A stretch of DNA of 64,000 bases from Candidatus Bathyarchaeota archaeon (GCA_026014875.1 JAOZHO010000028.1:1-64000); one strand, 5' to 3'. Numbered from the stretch's first letter, positions 6,739-16,524 are shown. Numbers and translations are program-made. Notes: generated from the letters alone by a model not told the origin.

Positions 6739-7749
6739 TCAGCTCATGTAGGTGCGGTCTATGGCGAGCTCCGCTATGTCTGCAGAGTAGTGGCTAATCT
6801 TCCTGATGCTCTCCATGATCAGTATAACCTGATTAAGGGAGGAGGCGCTCTCGTCACCGAAAAATGACAGCGGAGTGCGCTTCGTGTACAATTCTCCTAT
6901 CTCTGCCTCCTTGTCTATGATCTCGTTAGTTCTCGAGACGTCCTTCGAGAGGAAAGCCTTCACAGATAGATCGTAGGACGAGAACGCGATCTCGGCGGCA
7001 AGCACCAAGATTGACAACGTGTTTTCAGGGATTCTCGCATCTTTTTCGATCAACCAGATGAGGCTGTTCGCGATGATCTTCAGGTGGTCTGCTATTCTCT
7101 CGATCCTGTGGACCAGGGTCTGGATATCAAGGCAGTCGGGAAGGTCCAATTGCAGCTGGCTGGCCAGCGAGGGCTTGATCAGGACCTGCCTTATCAGCCT
7201 CAGTATCAGATACATGAGGTGGTCGACGTCCGATTCGAGAGGGTCCATCGTCCTCAGGAGGCCCAGGTTCGGCTCCCTCAGGGAGTTCAGGATGTCCCTG
7301 CACATGGAGTATGTTATCGCGTGCATCCTCTCGATGCTCAGGAAGACTGACGTCTTGGACTCGTCCAAGAGGGTCTCGATCTCAATCCGGTTGGCCTCAG
7401 ACTCGATGATCATCATGTAGAGCCTGCTCGTCACATCCCTGATGGCGTTCTGCTGATCCACGGTGAAGAAACTCTTTGAGGTGAGCTTGATCGACGAGTA
7501 CCCGTTCAGGAAGCCCGCGATTATGCTCCTGACTATCGACGTGACGCCTTCATCTGCCTCCATCAGGAGATGCAGCTCCCGCTTCTTCTCTTGTGCGCCT
7601 AGAACGGGGCTGATCCGAAGCGCCTGGTCTCGCTGGACCTGCACCGAGACCATCTCCCCCTTCTTAAGATCGTTAGCCCTCAGCCACGATATGGGAAGAG
7701 TGATCACGAGGGAGGCCCCGAGAGACATTAGCTTGCGCTGGTCTACCAT
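6739..7749 (-). CDS. phoU: AbrB-PhoU family phosphate-signalling protein
   Basis: 336 residues, the archaeal two-part form. An AbrB/SpoVT-like DNA-binding strand set opens it (LMSLGASLVITLPISWL at 7-23, then KKGEMVSVQV), and two PhoU helical repeats follow (about 90-200 and 210-330), with ESDVDHLMYLILRLI and RIERIADHLKIIANSL visible. PhoU proteins couple phosphate transport to its sensing; the AbrB part suggests it also binds DNA. No pst transporter is adjacent. An AT-rich promoter with ATATATA lies about 25 bases upstream, so the leader is short. Confidence 0.85.
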   Translation of the reverse strand: MVDQRKLMSLGASLVITLPISWLRANDLKKGEMVSVQVQRDQALRISPVLGAQEKKRELHLLMEADEGVTSIVRSIIAGFLNGYSSIKLTSKSFFTVDQQNAIRDVTSRLYMMIIESEANRIEIETLLDESKTSVFLSIERMHAITYSMCRDILNSLREPNLGLLRTMDPLESDVDHLMYLILRLIRQVLIKPSLASQLQLDLPDCLDIQTLVHRIERIADHLKIIANSLIWLIEKDARIPENTLSILVLAAEIAFSSYDLSVKAFLSKDVSRTNEIIDKEAEIGELYTKRTPLSFFGDESASSLNQVILIMESIRKISHYSADIAELAIDRTYMS

Positions 7750-7890
7750 CTCGGAAAGAAGAAACCTTTCAACATATATATCTCTCTTGATTTTTTTATT
7801 TATTAAAATGAGTATATATGCATATAGATAATATATGGAAAATATCTATTACTTTCAGTATCGAATTATAATACCCTCAAGGGATCTGAA

Positions 7891-8115
7891 ATGGGTGAAT
7901 CGAATAAAGTTCTCATAATAGGTTGGAGCGCCCTCCTGAGATGTAGAAACTGCGGGAACGAGGAAGCATCAGCGGAGTATGGAAACTGGACGATCAAATC
8001 GACGACGATAAAGCACTGCCCGATCTGTAAAAAGACGACGAATCACACGGTCGTTGGGTTGATCGCTGACACGGCGGAATACAACGCCCAAACTCAGCAG
8101 ATGGCGCTCGGATAG
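7891..8115 (+). CDS. Small zinc-ribbon protein
   Basis: 74 residues. LRCRNCGNE (about 16-24) and HCPICKKTTNH (about 42-52) give two CxxC knuckles, so a single zinc ribbon is expected. The segment after it (VVGLIADTAEYNAQTQQ) is polar. A TATA box (AATTATAATAC at 7864-7874) sits about 20 bases before the ATG, so the transcript is probably leaderless. Function unknown; it ends 45 bases before the C-N hydrolase on the same strand and could share its transcript. Confidence 0.65.
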   Translation: MGESNKVLIIGWSALLRCRNCGNEEASAEYGNWTIKSTTIKHCPICKKTTNHTVVGLIADTAEYNAQTQQMALG

Positions 8116-8160
8116 AAGGCAGCCGAGACAACTTCATGCTTACTTATTGGAAGTGTGTAC

Positions 8161-9084
8161 ATGCAGCGTTCCATTCACGTTGGTGCAGCTCAGGTTGGGC
8201 CCATATACAAGGAGGAGCCCCGGGAGGAGGTGGTCGAACGCCTTATAGGGTTGATGGAGAAGGCAGCCAGACGGGGTGTGGAGTTGGTGTGCTACCCAGA
8301 GTGCGCCCTGACCACCTTTTTCCCGAGGTATCTGCTCGATTCCTCGGAAGTTGACGAGTACTTCGAGAGGTCGATGCCGGGCCCCTCCACCCAGCCCCTC
8401 TTCGATAGGGCCAAGGAGCTCGGAGTGGGTTTCCACCTGGGATACGCAGAGCTCAACGGAGACAGACACTACAACACATCAGTCCTGGTGGGCAAGGACG
8501 GGGAGATCATCGGGAAATACCGCAAGGCCCACATCCCCGGTTCACGCGACCCTGTGCCGGGACGGAAGTTCCAGCACCTGGAGAGGCGGTACTTCCTTGA
8601 GGGGAACACCGGCTTCAAGGTCTGGCCCGCCTTCGGCGGACGCGTGGGAATGGCCATCTGCAACGACAGGCGTTGGCCCGAGACCTGGCGCGTGCTGGGC
8701 TTGCAGGGAGTGGAGCTGGTCATCGTCGGCTGGAACACCCCTCTGACCCACTACAGGAGGGCCTACGAATACTCTAGGCTCGCGGAGTTCCACAACATGC
8801 TCTCACTGCAGGCTGGCTGCTATCAGAACGGAGCCTGGGCCGTGGGCGTCGCCCACTGCGGAGAGGAGGAGCCGGGCTATGTCCTCATGGGGCAGAGCAT
8901 GATCGTTTCGCCCTGGGGCGAGGTGGTGTCGCTGGCTACAACGATCGGGGACGAGTTGATCGACGCAGTCATCGATCTGGAGGCGGGGAGAGACATCAAA
9001 GAGGGCGTGTTCAACTTCGAACTCTACCGCCGACCGGAGCTCTACAAGGTAATCTCGGAGACCTCACGGAGCAAGGCGAGTTAG
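8161..9084 (+). CDS. Carbon-nitrogen hydrolase, N-carbamoyl-D-amino-acid hydrolase-like
   Basis: 307 residues, nitrilase superfamily. The catalytic triad is visible: Glu in YPECALTTFF (near 45), Lys in KYRKAHIPG (near 123), and Cys in AICNDRRWPE (near 167). ICNDRRWPE is the form seen in D-N-carbamoylases, which release D-amino acids, CO2 and ammonia from N-carbamoyl precursors. ATG at 8161 is preferred to GTG at 8155 by comparison with the family N-terminus. The D-aminoacylase-like gene at 33355 may touch the same D-amino-acid metabolism (inference). Confidence 0.85.
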   Translation: MQRSIHVGAAQVGPIYKEEPREEVVERLIGLMEKAARRGVELVCYPECALTTFFPRYLLDSSEVDEYFERSMPGPSTQPLFDRAKELGVGFHLGYAELNGDRHYNTSVLVGKDGEIIGKYRKAHIPGSRDPVPGRKFQHLERRYFLEGNTGFKVWPAFGGRVGMAICNDRRWPETWRVLGLQGVELVIVGWNTPLTHYRRAYEYSRLAEFHNMLSLQAGCYQNGAWAVGVAHCGEEEPGYVLMGQSMIVSPWGEVVSLATTIGDELIDAVIDLEAGRDIKEGVFNFELYRRPELYKVISETSRSKAS

Positions 9085-9139
9085 GCTCCTTCTCCCCTTT
9101 TAAGTGAGAGCCTACGGCTGAAGCGCTTCCTTTAGAATC

Positions 9140-9448
9140 TCTAGATGGTCTCAGCTGTGTACCGTCGGAGGTATCTCCAGGGTCAAAGACGCCCTCAAGG
9201 TGGGCAGAGACTTTGTGATTCGTGGAGCCCAGCAGTTGGTGGAGCTGTTCAAGGGACGGTGGAGCGTGGAAAGGCTGTTCGGCAGGGCGAAGTAGTGGCT
9301 GTTGCTCGGCTGCCTTAGGCTCCGGGGGCTTGAGCAAGCGGCCATACACGTCTGCCTCAGCTTCACAGCTATGCTGGCTGTAGCTCATGCGGCTGTACGG
9401 TGCCATGAGCCTGGGTTGATGAGGTGTATAAAACACTTCACGACTTGA
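9140..9448 (+). pseudogene. Transposase C-terminal remnant (DDE type)
   Basis: Translating bases 9146-9448 in one frame gives a transposase tail with ELFKGRWSVERLFGRAK, a TAG stop at 9293, then WLLLGCLRLRGLEQAAIH and CLSFTAMLAVAH, ending at TGA 9446. The pattern (Lys-Gly-Arg, then Val-Glu-Arg-Phe-Gly-Arg, then a hydrophobic helix) is the conserved Glu region of IS4/IS5-like DDE transposases. The N-terminal catalytic parts are missing and an internal stop interrupts it. It is followed by the 67-bp repeat that probably marks the element end. Confidence 0.75.
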
Positions 9449-9491
9449 AGCGGGTTTTGGATCGTCTCAAGAAGGGTGGTCGTGTAAAGGT

Positions 9492-9558
9492 GGCTCCACC
9501 AGTTAGCCAGTAGAACCTTGAACATCACCTGATCCTTTATGTCTATAACGGTTTAGAC
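9492..9558 (+). repeat. 67-bp direct repeat next to transposase tail
   Basis: Second copy of the repeat at 6182-6248, ending in ATAACGGTTTAGAC. It lies 43 bases after the transposase remnant, consistent with the right end of the same insertion sequence. Confidence 0.8.
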
Positions 9559-9618
9559 TGATCGACTATGAATCCATAATTTTATCCATTCTTTACACTA
9601 ATCCTATTCGGAGACTTT

Positions 9619-9978
9619 ATGTTTCAGTTCTTAAACTTCGACGAAATTGAGTGGGAAGACCCTCCAAGAGGATACTATCTCGCAGATGTGAAGCAAAAAA
9701 TACTCTGGGAAGACCCAGAATCAGGAGCAACTCTGGCACTCCTAAAATTTCCAAAAGGCGTAGCAGATAAAATCCATTCTCATCCTGAGGCAAATCAGAT
9801 CACAATTGGATTGAAGGGTGCGGTGCTGATGCCTCCCGATAATGTCCTAACAAAAGTTGAACCCAACATGGTGGTTACTGCGCCTAAAGGTGAGAAACAC
9901 GGTGCTACCGATTTTACTGAAGAATCTATCATACTGTTTTTCTGGGATGGACCCCCAAAACCAGAAATACACGAGTAG
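9619..9978 (+). CDS. Small cupin-fold protein
   Basis: 119 residues, one cupin domain. GATLALLKFPKGVADKIHSHPE gives the first cupin motif with metal-binding His residues (HSH, about 54-56) and Glu, and APKGEKHGATDF gives the second motif with its His (near 95). Cupins of this size bind a metal and act as isomerases, dioxygenases or sensors; the sequence does not say which. AT-richer than its neighbours and framed by repeats on both sides, so it may be acquired. Confidence 0.7.
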   Translation: MFQFLNFDEIEWEDPPRGYYLADVKQKILWEDPESGATLALLKFPKGVADKIHSHPEANQITIGLKGAVLMPPDNVLTKVEPNMVVTAPKGEKHGATDFTEESIILFFWDGPPKPEIHE

Positions 9979-10288
9979 GCCTCCATCCATAATTTTATCC
10001 ACAATTCACCTATAATTTTCCCCATACTCTTTTTTTCACTTCCACCTAATCGGTGACGGTGACATGAATGGTCGAATATGATACTTTATCGATTGTATTG
10101 ACACGCTCGCAAGATGATGGAGCATAGGTCTCACAAAAAACTCGATGAATTATTTAATTCGCCTGCGCGGGAGTAAATCGTTTCATTTAACAAAGGCTTG
10201 AAAATGTTAAAAAAGCCCTTTATCCAGAGTCCGCGCCTTCCCCTCCTCGACGTGGCCCCCGGGTATCGCGACGAAGAAATTGCACAGC
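9979..10288. other. Spacer with solo MITE end and Nudix fragment
   Basis: No gene. It contains a terminator-like motif (10020-10040), a stretch at 10061-10105 resembling 6325-6380, a solo MITE end at 10148-10168 (reverse complement of 6384-6404), and a 39-base Nudix-gene fragment (10236-10274). Confidence 0.6.
10236..10274 (-). pseudogene. Nudix-box fragment downstream of pgk
   Basis: The minus strand reads FVAIPGGHVEEGK, the first half of a Nudix box. It matches 12713-12752 (same strand) with only one-base gaps. The two fragments bracket gap-pgk. Confidence 0.65.
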
Positions 10289-11515
10289 CTATCTTTTTGC
10301 GGCTTTCTTGAGAGCCTCTATCGCGGGCATTGGCTTTCCTGAAAGGAACCGGATCAAAGAACCCCCACCCAAACTGACGTGGGTGAACTTGGTTTTATCA
10401 ATATTATAAATGTCCACGGCGTTGAGGGTGTGTCCCCCGCCGATTAGCGATATCGCGTGAGACTCACCGACCGTTTCAAGTATCTTCTTCGTCCCTACCC
10501 CGAATTTCTCGTCTTCATATTTCCCGACGGGCCCCTTGACTCCCACCGTGATGGATTCTTTTATGATTTTACCGTATTTTTCAATCGTCTCGCTTCCGAT
10601 GTCCAAAACATCGTGGTCAGTAGGCAGGTCCTCTACCGGAATTTCCTTCCTAATCCCGTTGAAGTCTATTGCGAGATCCACCGGCGTCTCGATTTTATCA
10701 TCGTATTTCTTTATCAATTCTTCAGCTTGGGATAGGAACTCTACCCAGTTCTTCTTTTTTATGTAATCCTCTGGCGCCCCCAAGTTGTAGCCTTTCGCCA
10801 TGAGGAAAAGATTACCGATTATGCCGCCAGTTAAAACTTTTTCCACAGTGCCCTTTTTCATTATGTGGCTTATAACGTCCAAGGGCTCTTGTGGCTTAGC
10901 TCCCCCGACGACGAAGGTATCATGCTTTGACATCCTCATGGTGGCAAAAATGCCCTCAAGGCTCCCGACCTCATCAGCCATATTCCTCCCCGCACATGAA
11001 AGAAGCAGAGGCGTGAAACCAACCACAGAAGCCTGCGACCTATGTGCGACTGAGAATGCGTCGTTCACAAAAATATCGGCAAGGGGCGAGAGGTTTTTGA
11101 CTATTTGACTTTCCGTGTGTTCCTCTGGGCTTTTCTCGGTAGTCTCGTCTTCCAGAAATCTTACGTTATCTAAAAGCAGTATCTGACCTGAACCCAAGGA
11201 CTTTATTTTCATCTTCGCCTTTTCGCCTACGACGTCATCAACAAAGTTGATTTCTTTTCCCACGTGTCGCTCCAACAGTTTTGCATGCTGATCCAAGTGT
11301 ATGAAATCCGGGTCACCTGCCCTCCCTTGGTGGGCCAATATGACAAGCTTGGCTCCCTTGTCAGATAGTTCTTTTACTGTCTTCGCATGCTCCCTCAGTC
11401 TGTCAGAGTCGCTTATTTCCCCTGTCTTTTCGTCGTAAGGCACATTGATGTCTATTCTAAGTAGCACGGTCTTGTTGTTGACATCGACGTCGTCCAAAGT
11501 CAAAAATTCGGGCAT
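10289..11515 (-). CDS. pgk: Phosphoglycerate kinase
   Basis: 408 residues, archaeal length. The N-terminal substrate-binding half shows LLRIDINVPYD near 20 and LAHQGRAGD near 60 (archaeal variant of the HxGR loop), with VNDAFSVAHRS near 152. The C-terminal nucleotide half ends in SLGGGSLIRFLSG. It interconverts 1,3-bisphosphoglycerate and 3-phosphoglycerate with ATP/ADP. It lies nine bases after gap on the same strand, so the two form one operon covering consecutive glycolysis/gluconeogenesis steps. The pair is AT-richer than flanking genes. Confidence 0.95.
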   Translation of the reverse strand: MPEFLTLDDVDVNNKTVLLRIDINVPYDEKTGEISDSDRLREHAKTVKELSDKGAKLVILAHQGRAGDPDFIHLDQHAKLLERHVGKEINFVDDVVGEKAKMKIKSLGSGQILLLDNVRFLEDETTEKSPEEHTESQIVKNLSPLADIFVNDAFSVAHRSQASVVGFTPLLLSCAGRNMADEVGSLEGIFATMRMSKHDTFVVGGAKPQEPLDVISHIMKKGTVEKVLTGGIIGNLFLMAKGYNLGAPEDYIKKKNWVEFLSQAEELIKKYDDKIETPVDLAIDFNGIRKEIPVEDLPTDHDVLDIGSETIEKYGKIIKESITVGVKGPVGKYEDEKFGVGTKKILETVGESHAISLIGGGHTLNAVDIYNIDKTKFTHVSLGGGSLIRFLSGKPMPAIEALKKAAKR

Positions 11516-11524
11516 GGGGACCAG

Positions 11525-12613
<1,089 letters not shown>

Positions 12614-12645
12614 TTAATTAGTGCTGAATTGAGGATAAAACAACC

Positions 12646-12819
12646 TCAAATCCACCTTCGAACCCTAGCGTAGATCCCTCCCAGAGTTCTCCTCCTAAAT
12701 TCCTCCACCAAACCTTCCCCCTCCTCGACGTGGCCCCCCGGGATCGCGACGACCCCCGGATCGTTCCTCTTAAGCCCGCTCCGCCTCTCCACGATGAACG
12801 AGACCCCGACGACCCTCAA
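12646..12819 (-). pseudogene. Truncated Nudix hydrolase remnant
   Basis: A 57-codon frame from a TTG start reads VVGVSFIVERRSGLKR, then VVAIPGGHVEEGEG, so it has the N-terminal strand and first half of a Nudix box (GGHVEEGE). The second half (REUxEExGU) is lost and the rest of the domain is absent. Part of it recurs at 10236-10274 on the far side of gap-pgk. Best read as a broken Nudix gene. Confidence 0.65.
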
Positions 12820-12886
12820 TCAAGCCGCTCCTCGAGTGGAGAGCCCCAATGAATATTAGTCAATTACGCGTCCCAATGAGCGCCCC

Positions 12887-13714
12887 ATGACCCCCAACGG
12901 TGTCGAAACCGTCCAGTGCGTCTACTTCTCCCCGACGGGAACCACCCGCAGGACGGTGGAGACTATCGCAGAGGGCACCGGTCTCCGGATCGCCGACCCC
13001 ATCGACGTCACTCTCCCCGCATCCCGGGAAGAATGGGACGGATCAACTCAGGGAGCCATCCTCGTGGTCGGTGTGCCCGTCTACGCAGGGACTCTCCCAT
13101 CCCACACCCTGGACCCCCTCCACAGACTCGAAGGAAACGGACGATGGGCAGTCCCCGTCGCCGTCTATGGGATGCGGTCAGCCGAGGACACCATTGAACA
13201 ACTATCCGGCCTACTACGCACCCGAGGCTTCAAGATCCTAGCCGCCGCCAACTTCGTCGCCGAGCACTCCTACTCCCACGACAAGCTACCCCTGGGACTG
13301 GGGAGACCAGACAAGAGAGACCTGGAGATCGCCAGAGAATTCGGGGGCAAGATCGCCGAAAAGTTAGAATCCCACCCCGACGAGCTGCCCCTGGAGAGCA
13401 GGCCCCTCAAGTACGGCGAGAACTATCGGCGGAAACGGGAGGACTGGCCCGAGAATCGGAGGTGGGGGAGCTCGACCCGGGTATCAGACTATGACGAGAA
13501 AAAGTGTATAAAGTGCAACATCTGCGTCGAGTCCTGCCCCTCGGGGGCGATAGACCCGGAAACATACGCCATCGATGAAGCAAACTGCATAAGATGCTTC
13601 GCCTGCACCCGGGTCTGCCCCGCCGGAGTACGACAGACCCGGTTGAGCGCCAGGGCTATGACTTTCTTCACTGACCTGTTGGATGCAAAAAAGGAACCCG
13701 AGACCTTCATCTAG
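12887..13714 (+). CDS. EFR1-family flavodoxin-ferredoxin protein
   Basis: 275 residues. The N-terminal flavodoxin-like half has the FMN phosphate loop YFSPTGTTRRTV (about 12-23) and VGVPVYAGTLP (near 62). The C-terminal half has two 4Fe-4S motifs, CIKCNICVESCP (near 205) and CIRCFACTRVCP (near 232). It should move electrons between FMN and iron-sulfur clusters in the cytoplasm for a partner not seen here. ATG choice follows the flavodoxin start. It converges on the Lrp-like gene, 11 bases away. Confidence 0.88.
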   Translation: MTPNGVETVQCVYFSPTGTTRRTVETIAEGTGLRIADPIDVTLPASREEWDGSTQGAILVVGVPVYAGTLPSHTLDPLHRLEGNGRWAVPVAVYGMRSAEDTIEQLSGLLRTRGFKILAAANFVAEHSYSHDKLPLGLGRPDKRDLEIAREFGGKIAEKLESHPDELPLESRPLKYGENYRRKREDWPENRRWGSSTRVSDYDEKKCIKCNICVESCPSGAIDPETYAIDEANCIRCFACTRVCPAGVRQTRLSARAMTFFTDLLDAKKEPETFI

Positions 13715-13725
13715 AGCCGGTTGGC

Positions 13726-14838
13726 TCAGATCAGGTTCTTCTTGGACGAATAAATGAGGGAGTAGGTAGAGTTGGGCGCCTGGTCCAAGACATTCTCGAT
13801 GACGTCGTTGACCATGAACTCCTTGCTCGCGAGCCACCCCCCCTCCTGGAGGGGAACATCCCAGAACCAGTACCTCATGCTCGAGTCGTAGTCGCTCCAG
13901 GTCACCCGGACCTCGTCGCAGTACCTCTGGAGAATCCTCCCCATGTGGGGCAGATCGATGGAAGGGAGAGCGGTCTGGAGTATGAAGCCGTCCTTGATGG
14001 GAACCAGGGTAGACTGGAAGGGCAGCCGTTTGATGGCCTCGGCGAAAGTCTCGGTGACCCCGATGGGGCAGATGCACTCGAAGAGCAGAGTGGAGAAAAG
14101 CCTCGAGGCGTTCCTGTGCACCACCACCCGGTAGCAGCTGATCACCCCGCTCCTCTCGTAGAACTGCCTCCGCCGAGTAAGGAAATAATTGGGCACCCCC
14201 GCCCTCTCCGCGATATCCTTCTTCTTGTCCCTCGCATCCATGGTGAGCTGCCGCAAAATCCTCATATCCCTCCCATCCAGCTGATCAAGGACCACCGAGT
14301 AGCTGGGCAGCGGAGGCGGATCCCTGGTGAAGCCCCTCATCCACGAGGCCCAGTCGAAATTCCAAGAGTCCGTCCCGAGGTCGTAGTGCTTAAAGTCGGT
14401 CTCCGTATGGGACCACGCGGCCACCGAGTACTCGTACCGGTACCTGTTGATGAGCCCCATCCTCCGGAGCTCGTCGCAGTACTTCAGCAGCATCGAGATG
14501 GAACCCCGGGGTATGGCCATCACGGCGTAGACCCCGTTGGTGTCCCCGAGGCACCTCACACGGTAACGGGTGTAGGGATGCGCGTCCAGGGATCGCTCCA
14601 CGATCTCTATGTTCTTGAAAGGGACCTCGAGGAACAGCAGGATGCCGTCTAACCCCAGGATCGAGTAGCCCAGCTGCGCCGAGATGGAGAGGAGAATGTT
14701 GTCCTGGCGGAGATGCCTGATGCGGTTGGAGAATGTGATGGGGGTGATCCCCGCGTCGAGGCTCAACTCCTTTACTGATCCCAGCGGTTCCCTCCCTAAC
14801 GCGGAGAGAATTGAGACGTCCTTCTTTGTTAGCCTCGT
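13726..14838 (-). CDS. Lrp-like two-repeat transcription regulator, probable ACG start
   Basis: 371 residues if begun at ACG 14838. The first HTH reads LTKKDVSILSALG, then GITPITFSNRIRHLRQDNIL; a second Lrp-type HTH starts near residue 190 (LDGRDMRILRQL, then GVPNYFLTRRRQFYERSGVI). A ligand-type domain follows each. The first TTG (14766) would remove half of helix 1, and no ATG/GTG/TTG lies between it and the stop at 14860, whereas ACG at 14838 follows GGTGGGGGT. Bathyarchaeal-style double Lrp/AsnC regulators of unknown targets look similar. Confidence 0.72.
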   Translation of the reverse strand, partial: TRLTKKDVSILSALGREPLGSVKELSLDAGITPITFSNRIRHLRQDNILLSISAQLGYSILGLDGILLFLEVPFKNIEIVERSLDAHPYTRYRVRCLGDTNGVYAVMAIPRGSISMLLKYCDELRRMGLINRYRYEYSVAAWSHTETDFKHYDLGTDSWNFDWASWMRGFTRDPPPLPSYSVVLDQLDGRDMRILRQLTMDARDKKKDIAERAGVPNYFLTRRRQFYERSGVISCYRVVVHRNASRLFSTLLFECICPIGVTETFAEAIKRLPFQSTLVPIKDGFILQTALPSIDLPHMGRILQRYCDEVRVTWSDYDSSMRYWFWDVPLQEGGWLASKEFMVNDVIENVLDQAPNSTYSLIYSSKKNLI

Positions 14839-14883
14839 GTTACCCCCACCAGATTCCGCTTAACCGATCTTCTCAGCTGTCTC

Positions 14884-15378
14884 CTAGTATCTCATCGGCC
14901 CCGCCGTTCCCCCGGGCGGGTCGAATATCCACGGCTCAGATGTAGCCGACACCCTGCCGCATACGGCGATTATCTCGGCCTTGTACCAGCCGATTTTGTT
15001 GAAGAGGTCGAAGGAGAAATCGGCCTCCGCCCAGCCAGCCCCGGATGCCTCGACGTAGACGGTCTGCTTGAGGCGGAGATAGTCCTTCTTGCTGATCTCG
15101 TCAGGTAAGACAGGCTCATCCCCCAGGTACAGAACCTCGGCGGTTAGAGAGACCCTGTAACGCCCAGCCGCATCCACGTAGATCTTGACTTTGCCGTGTA
15201 TCGTCGCGTCGTTGATCTGCCCCCTACCATCCAGATCTCCCAGTTCGACACCGGTTATCGAGACCCGGACAGATTCGACCGAGCCGCTCTTATCCTTCCC
15301 CTGTATCGGGGCCACTATCGTCGAGGCGAAGATCAGGGTGAAGAGGAGGGCGAGTCGGGTTCTACTGTTAGTTTTCAT
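14884..15378 (-). CDS. Secreted protein of unknown function
   Basis: 164 residues. A signal peptide is clear: KTNSRTR, a hydrophobic stretch LALLFTLIFASTIVAP, then a probable cleavage before QGKDK. The mature part is beta-rich and has no transmembrane segment (VRVSITGVELGDLDG, then AGRYRVSLTAEVLYL). I recognise no family. It is divergent from the secreted gene at 15540, and the shared 160-base spacer holds two perfect palindromes. Confidence 0.6.
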   Translation of the reverse strand: MKTNSRTRLALLFTLIFASTIVAPIQGKDKSGSVESVRVSITGVELGDLDGRGQINDATIHGKVKIYVDAAGRYRVSLTAEVLYLGDEPVLPDEISKKDYLRLKQTVYVEASGAGWAEADFSFDLFNKIGWYKAEIIAVCGRVSATSEPWIFDPPGGTAGPMRY

Positions 15379-15413
15379 GGCCTTTCAAACTATCCGGAGT
15401 CCATTATTTAAGA

Positions 15414-15461
15414 TTATCAATTGATAATTAAATAAAACTTCATTACATATTTAAAATATGT
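15414..15461. promoter_or_regulatory. Divergent promoter region with two palindromes
   Basis: TTATCAATTGATAA (15414-15427) is a perfect 14-bp palindrome; ACATATTTAAAATATGT (15445-15461) has perfect 8-bp arms around one base. Both lie among TATA-like sequences between two divergent genes for secreted proteins. Candidate operators or a symmetric TATA. Confidence 0.45.
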
Positions 15462-15539
15462 ATTTTTATTGCATTAGTTGTAACTATAAGTAAGTTCCGT
15501 TACCACTTAAATCCGCCATCCCCGACAAACTCATCCGCC

Positions 15540-16004
15540 ATGAAGATGAGAAAAACGGGAGCCCCCCTAGCCTCCCTCACCATGATCCTATTCCTGTCCA
15601 CCACCATCGCCTATGCAGCCTCAACCATGGGGAAAGGGCAGATGTTCCCTCCCCCAAAATTCGGCGGCACCCGCATCGATCTCATGGAGTCCAATGTCGC
15701 TTTGCCAACGGATGCCCCCACATACGTTATTCACGGGTGGGATCTAGATCGCTGGAAGTCACGCTCCAAGGAGGAGCAGAGAGACTTCCTCGAGAACTAT
15801 ACTTTCGAACTCTACATCGACGATGAGTGGATCGAGCTGAAGAGATGGAGGCACTACTATGCGGACCAGGACTTGATGAAGATCGGATTCTACATCGAGT
15901 TCAAGGCGGGCCACTTCGAGCCCAGGATTTACACCTTCAAGGGGGTCTGGCGCCCCGGCAACACTACAGTGGTTGCGGACATTGCATTCCATGCCCCCGG
16001 ATGA
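15540..16004 (+). CDS. Secreted protein of unknown function
   Basis: 154 residues with a signal peptide (MKMRKTG, hydrophobic to IAYAAS, likely cleaved after AYA). The mature part contains TYVIHGWDLDRWKSRSKEEQ, a beta-type region with FELYIDDEWIELKRW, and FKGVWRPGNTTVV. A similar extracellular single-domain look to the divergent gene at 15378, but no sequence repeat between them is evident. Family not recognised. Confidence 0.6.
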   Translation: MKMRKTGAPLASLTMILFLSTTIAYAASTMGKGQMFPPPKFGGTRIDLMESNVALPTDAPTYVIHGWDLDRWKSRSKEEQRDFLENYTFELYIDDEWIELKRWRHYYADQDLMKIGFYIEFKAGHFEPRIYTFKGVWRPGNTTVVADIAFHAPG

Positions 16005-16049
16005 CAGCTTGAAATACCAGATAGAACAAGTTACACACGAGGCGCAGCC

Positions 16050-16370
16050 ATGCCGTCGTTCAAGTTCCACTTCAAGGAGATCGACTGGATCATCTACCTG
16101 CCCAGCCACGGCAACGAGGGGAGGAAACCCAAAAAGTACGGGGTCACCTACCTGGACCGGAAGAAGCAGAAGACCCAGAAGGGAAGGATGATCGAGCTCG
16201 AGAACGCCCTCTCGAGGGCGTCCATCGCCAAGAGGTATCCCCACTCCGTGGGGTTCTACCTCGCCTCCAAGGGGAGGGGGAAGACATGGGAGCCCGACTA
16301 TCTGAGGTCCAAGAAGATCAGGAGCACGAGGGGCTTTTACGCGTTTCTGAAAGAACTCGGGCTCTCATGA
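16050..16370 (+). CDS. Small basic protein of unknown function
   Basis: 106 residues, rich in Lys/Arg (KKYGVTYLDRKKQKTQKG). It has no signal or membrane segment, and the end reads RGFYAFLKELGL. The frame is clean and has the G/C-ending codons of its neighbours, so it is probably a real gene. It follows the secreted gene by 45 bases. I do not recognise it. Confidence 0.5.
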   Translation: MPSFKFHFKEIDWIIYLPSHGNEGRKPKKYGVTYLDRKKQKTQKGRMIELENALSRASIAKRYPHSVGFYLASKGRGKTWEPDYLRSKKIRSTRGFYAFLKELGLS

Positions 16371-16524
16371 AAGGTCGAAAGAATCCGGAACGGCGTTTTC
16401 AGCTTCCTCGCAACCCATGCTACCGTCTCAACGAAGTCGCTTGGACCGTAACCCCGTTATGAATGTCGCCACCATATTACTGGTCGACAAAATATTTACT
16501 GAACACACTTCTCTAAATCGTAAG

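Noticed and set aside
9011-9436. 141-codon minus-strand frame
   Set aside because: Antisense to the transposase remnant; the plus strand carries recognisable transposase residues.
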